This document shows, in pieces, positions 1 through 6,050 of a stretch of DNA of 6,186 nucleotides; the stretch's first letter is position 1, and every line of letters begins with the position of its first letter. The notes under the pieces were generated by a model. That model was not told the origin of the DNA and ran no database searches. It saw nothing but the letters and a program-made list of their open reading frames with translations. The position numbers were made by a program, and so were the translations under genes. The stretch lies in the NCBI GenBank assembly GCA_022820435.1, contig JAJEFL010000111.1, forward strand, positions 1-6,186, in the 5' to 3' direction. Origin of the DNA: Bin80 sp022820435 (GTDB lineage Bacteria; Bacteroidota; Rhodothermia; Rhodothermales; Bin80).

Positions 1-15
1 CGGCAGAGGCCGAAA
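1..15. repeat. 15-bp exact direct repeat, left copy
   Basis: The first 15 bases (CGGCAGAGGCCGAAA) recur exactly and in the same orientation at 4611-4625. The right-hand copy sits where the truncated exchanger-tail repeat stops matching its sister. The left copy is cut by the window edge, so the match may extend outside. To the right the two copies diverge quickly, with only weak resemblance. The match is seen directly; its role as a junction or mobile-element scar is inference. Confidence 0.5.
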
Positions 16-119
16 GCACTTTGTTTCGTGTCATGAATGCACCGATGGTTCCTGCAGGCAGTTAATGATTCGGAGGCCAAATTACGGTATAGTTCCTAAA
101 AAGCAACACTGATATTTCG

Positions 120-862
120 TTATGTCCTGATTGGTAAGAGCATGTTGGTGGCAGAGCGGCCCCGTAATGGATCCCTAATTCCTCATATGTCCGGTTCAAT
201 AGGGGGCATAATGATGGGCTGCCGTCAGGTTATGGCAGACAATTATCTTAGTGGCCCTCCCGGAAATTCCAGTATCTTCCAATTGGCCCAATCCAGCTGG
301 AGAACTTCAGGTCTGGGCAAGCCGTCACAGACATGGAACTTGAGTCGCCCATGGATGCCACAAAAATTCAGCCCGTATACATCTTACCGGAATCCGAATC
401 TATACAGGGAGCCGTTTTTCAGGCAAAGTCCAGAAACAACCTCTCCACTGGAACATACGGCTGACGTATCACCACCTTCGTTCGGTTACACCAGGCCCGG
501 TACAGTTCACAAAACCGAGTGTAACTGTAGCCGCCTGAATGCTCCTGGAGGTAGCGTTCATGAATCAATTTCAATGTCTGCCCCTTGCAGGAATGGCTCT
601 CATGCACCTCTGTCCAGTCTGGTGCAGGATGATGCCGGGAGCCCGAACTGGATGGCAGTAAACGTTCTTTTAACTCCGCATCCGTGATCCCCTCGGGCAG
701 GGGCCAACTTAATCCGGCCTGTTTGGCGCGTTGGATATAATCCCGTGCCGCGCCGAAACTCACGCGCGAATACTCCGCCGTCTTTCGAATACTGTATCCC
801 TCTCCGAAATGGAAGCGAAGGATTGACCGAATGTGCCGAATAGGTACTGGTTGTCTGGGCAT
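120..862 (-). pseudogene. istA: IS21-family transposase IstA, decayed and truncated
   Basis: This is the remnant of the DDE transposase that moves IS21-type elements together with the ATPase IstB. The start ATG is at 862-860, and an open stretch of 147 residues runs to a TGA at 421-419. It contains a helix-turn-helix at about residues 20-50 (GYSIRKTAEYSRVSFGAARD), the IstA-like block PDWTEVHESHSCKGQTLKL (81-99), GYSYTRFCELYRAW (111-124), and the first catalytic Asp in LFLDFA (D145), where the family continues with Gly. Here TGA replaces that Gly codon. In-frame sequence resumes (KTAPCIDSDSGKMYTG), meets a second TGA at 370-368, then IFVASMGDSSSMSVTACPDL. Later blocks need frame changes: TKIIVCHNLTAA, the family's CDN motif with Asp changed to His at 234-232, and then IHYGAALPP. 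Recognisable IstA ends near 120. The C-terminal end and istB are absent, so it cannot be functional. Confidence 0.85.
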
Positions 863-892
863 TTTATGTTCTGTTTAGTCCGAAAAAGCACA
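863..892 (-). mobile_element. Possible left end of the IS21 remnant
   Basis: Reading the minus strand towards istA, the 30 bases before the start codon begin TGTGCTTTTTCGGACTAAAC. IS21-family ends begin with TGT and lie just upstream of istA, so 892 is a plausible outer boundary. The opposite end of the element is missing, so the inverted repeat cannot be confirmed and no target duplication can be looked for. The spacing to istA is short for the family. Confidence 0.3.
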
Positions 893-1434
893 GAATACGG
901 ATTCTTGTTTGAAGCACCGGCACCGTGTGAAACATCTTGTCGCATCAAGTGAGAGCAATCCCCCATTCCCTGACGAAAATCACCGCTGAATAAAGGTCCC
1001 AGAACCACACGACTCACCGGCCAAAGTGATTGTTTGGTCCTGATACTCACCTGACATGGGGTACAGGAATTTCTCGAGTTCCCACAGGTGACTGACCGAT
1101 CTGTCACCAAAGATCTGGAGTTCAGACTGTCTTGGACAATTACAGCCCCCGCAAAACCGCCATGATCCAAAACGGGTTCATTCGCCATAAAGGTTTTTTC
1201 CATGTTACGCCAAGAGTCTTCCTGATTGAATCTCATTGAATACGGGCTCGCCGCCATTCCCCGAGATCCTATCCGACGTGGAATGCATTGAAGTAACAAA
1301 GAACCGGGTGCCGAAGTTGAGGAATAGCTCGACCTCCACAATGAAGATTTCTGATCGTTGATCTGGACAAAATCTTCGGATGGAATTCTGGAATCCGTCC
1401 AAAGTTACGACGAAAGAATTAATGATGCACTGCA
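893..1434. other. 542-bp gap with no assignable gene
   Basis: This gap lies between the IS remnant and the stop codon of the receptor gene. A minus-strand frame is open from 1341 to 760, but it runs into istA in a different frame and is rich in Ser, Arg and Cys. It shows no domain that I recognise. A second frame at about 1350-1205 (for example VEVELFLNFGTRFF) looks slightly more protein-like but is short. The gap could be decayed coding sequence downstream of the receptor. The only clear structure is the dyad at 1087-1108. Confidence 0.5.
1087..1108. repeat. 22-bp dyad in the gap downstream of the receptor gene
   Basis: GGTGAC at 1087-1092 is the exact reverse complement of GTCACC at 1103-1108. 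The GA and TC just inside pair as well, so 9 of 11 positions match in a compact dyad. There is no T-tract on either side, which argues against an intrinsic terminator. It could be a protein-binding site or a chance palindrome in decaying DNA. Confidence 0.35.
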
Positions 1435-4047
1435 CTAGAAGGTAATTGTCGTCGTCATTGACACGGTCCGTTTGGCACCAAGCCAGCCGGCATTCTCTGT
1501 GATGGCCGACAGATAGGCCTGATCGAACAGATTGTTTGCAACCAGAGAGAATTCCGTTGACCGGAATAAACGTCCCAAAGATTCTCCAGACACACGGATA
1601 TAAGCGTCCACCATCCAATAAGAGTCCGAGTACCAGTCAGAGGTCAGACTCACCCGACGTGGAGCTGTATACTTCGCTGAAAAGCCTGTGCTCAGCGGAC
1701 CAGACTGATCAACAGAGATCACCCAAAGCTGATCGGGAACCCCTGTGACATCTGTTCCCGGCAACGTCCCCTGTCCTTCATCCAGAACTGCATCCCCACT
1801 GCCGATATACTCCGAGTTGTTACGGGTGTAGGCTGAATAGACCGAGATCCTGTGTGGCAGCTGTATTGTGGCAGAGAGTTCAAGTCCGCGCGTATCCAGG
1901 CCGCCTGCGTTGAAATATGCTCCTCCGCCTGGAATAAGATAATTCGGTCCGGCTGCGGTTTGCGGACCGATAAATACAATGCGATTCTCAAAATCCACCG
2001 CATACAGGGTTGCACTCAAGGCAATCCGATCTCCCGAGTATTGTACCCCTACATCAATATTTGAGGATGTTTCCGGCTCAAGTGCATCAAGACTCCGTCC
2101 AGGGACTTCCAGCAGTGCGGAACTGAAGGATCTGAAGTTCTCAGAGAAGCCGGCAAAAAGCCTTAATCCTTCAATTGGCGATTCATACGTAACCCCGCCG
2201 GAAAAGAGCAGGTCTGAGTCGGACTCCGCTGAGATATCCGGGTCCATATTAAATAAATCAGTCCGGGACAGTTCAACGAAAAACTGCCGAATGCCCGCAC
2301 GGGCCGTCACAGGTCCTATATAAAGAGTTTCCTCCACGTACCATCTGAAGACGCTCTGCGGAAATTCCCAGTCATACTGATGCCAGTAGGCCTGTTCGTC
2401 AAACATGAAATTGAGCGATGGATCAAGGATGCGGTGCCAGTCCCGACCAAGGAGGCGTTTTGAACTCTCATACCAGATTCCGGAGCGCAGTGTGCTTCCA
2501 GTTGATCCGATCAGCGTAAACCACTCTGTGTCCGCTGTAACTCCAATTCGATCTTTTCCATAGTGGCTGTGGCGAAACGACTGAACGGCGGTTGCCCCCG
2601 GATGGCAGGCAGGGTCAACCTCCGGCCCACTCGCTCCGTAATAATTATAGATGAACGATGATGTGCATCCAGGTTCGGGATCAACGGCCGAGCCATCCCG
2701 GTCCACAAAACGGATCAGTCCGATTTGCTGACCGCCGCGAACAGGGGAATTCCCTTTCAATTCTGATTCCGGTCCACCTTGATCGTCCGTAATATCAACG
2801 ATATATGGAGGCAGCCAGTCTCCTCTTCCCCGATTTCGATGGGCATAGACTCCCGTCGTAATGGAGATTCCTATGCTGGTTGCCCAGTCCGCTTTGATGT
2901 ATCCGAAGGTGTTTCTGCGCGCGGTTCTCCAGCCGCGTCGGTAGAACTGGTTCAGATAGGGTACACCGGTCCAGTCTCCAATCAGGCGGTCCCATCGCGG
3001 GTTTGCCCGAAAATCGGCATCACTGTAAAGCCGCTGGTACACATCTTCAGCAATCTCATCGTAGGAAAAATAACTGCTAAGGTTGAGCAAACCAATCGTA
3101 GAGACAAGTTTGGCAGAAAGATGCTCCCGCTCATTTTCTGCGGCTCCCTGCATCCAGTCCGTCCCTTCCTGACGTAGAGCGGTGATCCAGCCGCGTGCAT
3201 TTTTGCCGAACAGCGGCCCAGTGTCAATCCGCATGGCAGCGCGTCTTCCATCATGCTCCCCAACGGTCGCCGATACCGTGTATCGTCGTTCAAGTGCGGG
3301 ATCACTTGTCGTATAGTTGATGGTTCCTCCTAATGCTTCGACGGATTGAGAGGCAATGTCTGCCGTGCCTTGGGAGACTTCAACATTGCCCAGGTTCATC
3401 ACGTCAATGTACCGATTTACTTTTGAGCCACTCCAATAGTCAGAGGTGCCATTTGAGAATCCGTCTATCGTCGTTCCAATCTGTGAATCATTGATCGTAA
3501 CCTGAAAGCCGCGCATGGCAGTATTGCTTGACCAGTCATCCATACCGTATGCGTCTCCCTCCTGAACGGACACACCGGGCAGATTGTCGACGACCGATGT
3601 CAGATTCATCATTGGAGTCTGCTGACGTATCATGGGCGCAGCGACTACATTGCTTGCAAAAATTCGTGCTTCTTCGCCGACAATGCTGATTTCTTCCATC
3701 TCGACGACATCAGGTTGTAATCGGACATCAATCCGTGTGATGCCCGGGCTCATTGTGTGGCGCTGTGTGCGGAATCCCACAAAAGAGAAAACCAATATAT
3801 CGCTCTCAGTTTGGGCCTCGATGGTGTATTTGCCATCCTGATCCGTGGTGGTGCCGATAAACGTGCCATCAATCACAACCGAAACACCTGCCAGCGGCTC
3901 TTGTGAGTCATCTGATATGACGGTCCCCGTGATGATTGTCTGTGCGGCCGCAGTCTGATAAAACAGTGAAAGGAGCAAACCTGTAAAGAGTCCGAGTCGG
4001 CTGACTTTTAAGGTTGTCCGAAGGACAAAATGAATTGGTACTATCAT
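1435..4047 (-). CDS. TonB-dependent outer-membrane receptor with CarboxypepD_reg-like domain
   Basis: This is an 870-residue outer-membrane gated channel that imports a scarce substrate using energy from TonB-ExbB-ExbD. From the ATG at 4047-4045 the protein has a signal peptide (hydrophobic core about 18-31, likely cleavage after AAA35), a CarboxypepD_reg-like beta-sandwich (about 38-112), a TonB-box-like EEISIVG (118-124), a plug (about 130-250, with MRGF at 178-181 and EALGGTINY at 237-245), then a barrel of about 620 residues ending in the canonical C-terminal Phe (TITF). A TTG at 4056 would add three residues; ATG is preferred because the signal peptide is already complete. The mature protein has only two cysteines, C461 and C481, in one predicted extracellular loop. 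The frame is undamaged from end to end. No partner gene is visible, so the substrate is unknown. Plug and barrel style resemble receptors usually labelled as iron-type transport, but that is weak evidence. Confidence 0.95.
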   Translation of the reverse strand: MIVPIHFVLRTTLKVSRLGLFTGLLLSLFYQTAAAQTIITGTVISDDSQEPLAGVSVVIDGTFIGTTTDQDGKYTIEAQTESDILVFSFVGFRTQRHTMSPGITRIDVRLQPDVVEMEEISIVGEEARIFASNVVAAPMIRQQTPMMNLTSVVDNLPGVSVQEGDAYGMDDWSSNTAMRGFQVTINDSQIGTTIDGFSNGTSDYWSGSKVNRYIDVMNLGNVEVSQGTADIASQSVEALGGTINYTTSDPALERRYTVSATVGEHDGRRAAMRIDTGPLFGKNARGWITALRQEGTDWMQGAAENEREHLSAKLVSTIGLLNLSSYFSYDEIAEDVYQRLYSDADFRANPRWDRLIGDWTGVPYLNQFYRRGWRTARRNTFGYIKADWATSIGISITTGVYAHRNRGRGDWLPPYIVDITDDQGGPESELKGNSPVRGGQQIGLIRFVDRDGSAVDPEPGCTSSFIYNYYGASGPEVDPACHPGATAVQSFRHSHYGKDRIGVTADTEWFTLIGSTGSTLRSGIWYESSKRLLGRDWHRILDPSLNFMFDEQAYWHQYDWEFPQSVFRWYVEETLYIGPVTARAGIRQFFVELSRTDLFNMDPDISAESDSDLLFSGGVTYESPIEGLRLFAGFSENFRSFSSALLEVPGRSLDALEPETSSNIDVGVQYSGDRIALSATLYAVDFENRIVFIGPQTAAGPNYLIPGGGAYFNAGGLDTRGLELSATIQLPHRISVYSAYTRNNSEYIGSGDAVLDEGQGTLPGTDVTGVPDQLWVISVDQSGPLSTGFSAKYTAPRRVSLTSDWYSDSYWMVDAYIRVSGESLGRLFRSTEFSLVANNLFDQAYLSAITENAGWLGAKRTVSMTTTITF

Positions 4048-4065
4048 TAGAAACAAGTAATCTAG

Positions 4066-4090
4066 ATTAGACGTCCATTCGACGTTTAAT
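4066..4090. promoter_or_regulatory. 25-bp near-perfect dyad just upstream of the receptor start
   Basis: ATTAGACGTC and GACGTTTAAT form 10-bp arms with a single mismatch around a 5-bp spacer. The inner edge lies 18 bp upstream of the receptor ATG. The position and symmetry suit a repressor operator over the promoter or the 5' leader. In the transcript the arms could also form a hairpin, with one A-C mismatch. The sequence does not match the Fur box I know, and no regulator is encoded nearby. Confidence 0.5.
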
Positions 4091-4137
4091 ATGAGTTCGG
4101 CATTTTTCTCGTTTTTGGATAAACCTGCCGGATTCAG

Positions 4138-4161
4138 AGCGGAATATACACATTTTCCGCT
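4138..4161. promoter_or_regulatory. 24-bp dyad with TATATT-like core, upstream of the receptor gene
   Basis: AGCGGAA (4138-4144) and TTCCGCT (4155-4161) are exact reverse complements separated by 10 bp. The centre is about 102 bp upstream of the receptor ATG. On the minus strand the AT-rich spacer contains TGTGTATATT, which resembles an extended -10 element, so a regulator bound here could control promoter access. The dyad is seen directly; the promoter reading is tentative because many Bacteroidota use a different -7 consensus. Confidence 0.35.
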
Positions 4162-4324
4162 TCTTTTACTTTCCCCTCCCCGATGATGTAAGTCTATGCC
4201 AAATCACGAATTCCCAAATCGGTGTGTATTCAGATGAAGTTGGCACCTATTCAGGGAAAAGGCCGTCTGTTACCCTTGGAGCTCTGCCAGTGACCGCTAA
4301 TCAGATAATCAGAAGGGGGAACCG

Positions 4325-4610
4325 AACGGGATTACATGTTCCGCGGGGATGGGGCAGCAGCAAAAGAAGTATGTCCAATTCTTGCACGAAATTCATCCCC
4401 GGGCCCGGCTGCCAGTAGAGCCGCCAGATGAAAAAGAGGAAGCAGAGAAATAATCCCGGCCCCTCAGGGAGTGTCAAGTTCTTGGGTCATAATATCCGCA
4501 AAAGAGGCAGGGGGAGCAAGAACGCGGCGATAATTGAGATGTTTGACGAACCCGTCGCAACCTCTGGAGGCGGGATCATCAAGTCGAAAATCCCCATAAC
4601 TCAATTCAGC
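4325..4610 (-). pseudogene. Truncated, broken copy of a CaCA exchanger C-terminal tail
   Basis: The stretch 4408-4597 matches the exchanger end at the right edge of the window at about 85% by hand count (28 mismatches in about 190 bp, no gaps). On the minus strand it reads from MGIFDLMIPPPEVATGSSN, then IIAAFLLPLPLLRIL, an in-frame TGA, and then GLFLCFLFFIWRLYW. The sister copy stops directly after that Trp (TAG); here the codon is CAG and the frame reads on. Looser similarity continues past the stop for about 80 bp, to about 4325, so the duplication carried 3' flanking DNA too. Everything upstream of MGI, including the alpha-2 motif, is missing. It is a fragment of the last two or three membrane helices with no start or function of its own. 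Confidence 0.85.
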
Positions 4611-4625
4611 CGGCAGAGGCCGAAA
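4611..4625. repeat. 15-bp exact direct repeat, right copy
   Basis: This is identical to positions 1-15 and in the same orientation. It begins about 13 bp beyond the last firmly matching base of the exchanger-tail repeat. That placement makes it a candidate breakpoint scar. Its left counterpart lies at the window edge, so a further exchanger-tail copy just outside cannot be excluded. Confidence 0.5.
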
Positions 4626-4752
4626 TGAATTTGCTTTGGGGGATTATGTCCATGGGTAACCTATGCTGTGCAAAGGCACTTGAGTTCAGAACACATCTGG
4701 ACGGAGGTTGTCCGCGAAAAGGGATTAGATTAAAAAGTTGATGGGAACGCTG

Positions 4753-5114
4753 TCAGTTAAACCGGAATTTGGCAAGGATATGAACTGGTGTATACAATGC
4801 ACCAAAGCCTACTCCAAGCATTGTGATCAGAACCCGGTAATCTATCAAAATCCAAGGATGACTCTGCCCGCTCACAAGTATGAGAAAGACCGTGAACAGT
4901 AGCCAAAGCACTGCTAAAACAACATATCCAACCGCAAAGGGCATCCGAAATTTGTCCTTTGCCTTTCTTTTTCAAGCAAGGCTTTTTGTTGTTCAGTTTC
5001 AAAATAGCCCTTAAAGAATTCAACAACTTTGAGAGATTCTTCAATATCCTCTCTGGAGGGTCGCGGGGGAGTATATGCCGAAGATGGGGGATATGGTTTG
5101 TCCGTGCTGATCAG
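4753..5114 (-). pseudogene. Small two-helix membrane protein, frameshifted; candidate PanT-like toxin
   Basis: Two minus-strand frames join into a sensible protein of about 120 residues. The first begins at 5114 with CTG overlapping the TGA of the Panacea gene (CTGA; a normal ATGA overlap would differ by one base). It reads a Pro-rich start (PYPPSSAYTPPRPS), then an acidic helical part (REDIEESLKVVEFFKGYF, ETEQQKALLEKE), and otherwise stops at 4916-4914. A -1 shift at the five-A run (4972-4968) leads into RKAKDKFR and two membrane helices (MPFAVGYVVLAVLWLLFTVF; VLITMLGVGFGALYTPVHIL), ending at 4755-4753. If not slipped, the membrane part could start separately at the ATG at 4944 (63 residues). 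Panacea antitoxins are known to pair with varied toxins, some of them membrane-acting, so a toxin role is plausible but inferred. The shift may be a mutation, a sequencing error or, less likely, programmed. Confidence 0.5.
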
Positions 5115-5584
5115 GCGGAGTTTTCTGTATTGTAGATTTTCAGTCGGTCAAGGTATTCTTGTCGCATCAGCTCCTCTGGAATTTCAATGTTCCAATTGGC
5201 GGGGTCGTACGTTTTGGTCCATGCCCCCTTTTTCCAGTGCGTAATTTGAATCAGTTCAGAAGCAGTTTTTTCTGAGAGATCACGTATGATCAGATCAAGA
5301 ACTTCCTTCGTCGTGTCAACTAAAGCTCCAATAATTTCCACATTGCCGGCAACAGATGTGCTTGGGATAGGATTCGCTGCAAAACGCTTTACCTCGTCAT
5401 AGAGCATGCGATTTACCGGTCCAAATTTCCAAGCTTCAAAGCGGGCTGCCAGTACAGGCTTGTTATACTCCCCCAGGTGTGTCATCTGGGAAAGATATAG
5501 AAGTTTTTGAAGCTCTAGTTGCGTGATAGTCCGCCGGGAGTTCTCCAGAATGTACTTTGCGGCATCAAGAATAGGAAGTGACAT
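5111..5584 (-). CDS. Panacea-domain (DUF4065/SocA-like) protein, probable antitoxin
   Basis: This 157-residue protein is almost entirely one Panacea domain. The family signatures visible are the N-terminal LDAAKYIL (6-13), LQKLLYLSQMTHL (25-37) and FEAWKFGPVNRMLYDEVKRF (49-68). A Trp-rich segment follows (ITHWKKGAWTK), then a charged tail. Panacea proteins, including SocA of Caulobacter and PanA antitoxins, neutralise many unrelated toxins, and some are found in phages. The ATG at 5584-5582 is the only sensible start, since the first family motif begins five residues later. The stop overlaps the presumed start of the next gene, implying translational coupling. No toxin lies upstream: the nearest gene there is the exchanger, 277 bp away. 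The downstream membrane gene is therefore the only candidate partner. The frame is undamaged. Confidence 0.85.
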   Translation of the reverse strand: MSLPILDAAKYILENSRRTITQLELQKLLYLSQMTHLGEYNKPVLAARFEAWKFGPVNRMLYDEVKRFAANPIPSTSVAGNVEIIGALVDTTKEVLDLIIRDLSEKTASELIQITHWKKGAWTKTYDPANWNIEIPEELMRQEYLDRLKIYNTENSA

Positions 5585-5758
5585 GATGAATCAGGATAAT
5601 CACGGTCACGGGTGGTGCATGAGCAGTGATGAATACCGTAGAAGCATACGAATTTATCCAAGATTAGTTCTTTCTTGGTTTTGGGTCCGAAAATCAGTCA
5701 AAAGTTGGCATTTCTAAACATGAGTGCTATAATTTCGTTTCTCTGCTGAAGAGATGTC

Positions 5759-6050
5759 AACGGGATATCGTGCTTTGCCAGATGTGCCCGGTGGTGGTGT
5801 TGGAGCGGCAGCAAAACGAAGCAGATGTCCGTCCTCACACGAAAGCGTTTCTCGAATCCGGCTACCAGTAGAGCCGCCAGATGAAAAAGAGGAAACAGAG
5901 GAACAATCCCAGCCCTCCAGAGAGGGTTAATCTCCTGGATCGTAATGTCCACAAAAGAGGCAGGGTGAGCAATACCGCGGCAATAATTGAGATATTTGCC
6001 GAGCCCGTCGCAACCTCTGGAAGCGGGATCATCAGGCCGCAAATCCCCAT
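5759..6050. repeat. Exchanger-tail repeat, right copy
   Basis: This is the sister of the copy at 4325-4610, in direct orientation about 1.4 kb away. The core (about 5861-6050) has few gaps and about 85% identity by hand count. The part at 5759-5860, beyond the exchanger stop codon, matches less well and needs gaps, but shares short blocks such as AACGGGAT and GGCAGCAGCAAAA-like sequence. This copy keeps the full reading frame. Confidence 0.75.

Noticed and set aside
142..687. Plus-strand 181-residue open frame
   Set aside because: It lies antisense to the IS21 istA remnant, whose minus-strand blocks match a known family; the plus product has no recognisable domain.
760..1341. Minus-strand 193-residue open frame
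   Set aside because: It overlaps the istA N-terminus in another frame, is Ser/Arg-rich and has no recognised motif. Kept only as a note on the gap.
2779..3177. Plus-strand 132-residue frame within the receptor gene
   Set aside because: It is antisense to an intact receptor frame with clear domains and has no motif of its own.
4048..4325. Cobalamin riboswitch or Fur box upstream of the receptor
   Set aside because: Looked for because such receptors often carry them; I see no conserved B12-box sequence and no Fur-like palindrome.
4428..4628. Plus-strand frame starting MKKRKQRNNPGPSG, with a near twin at 5881-6090
   Set aside because: The two look like a conserved pair of small basic proteins, but they are the antisense of the exchanger-tail repeat. 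The minus strand gives proper membrane helices of a known family, so the pairing is a by-product of the DNA duplication.
4757..5044. Minus-strand frame starting MKNLSKLLNSLRAILKL
   Set aside because: It is the third frame over the membrane gene; its product loses both the acidic helix and the membrane helices seen in the other two frames.
5698..6042. Minus-strand 114-residue frame
   Set aside because: It overlaps the exchanger end in another frame; the exchanger frame carries the family motifs.
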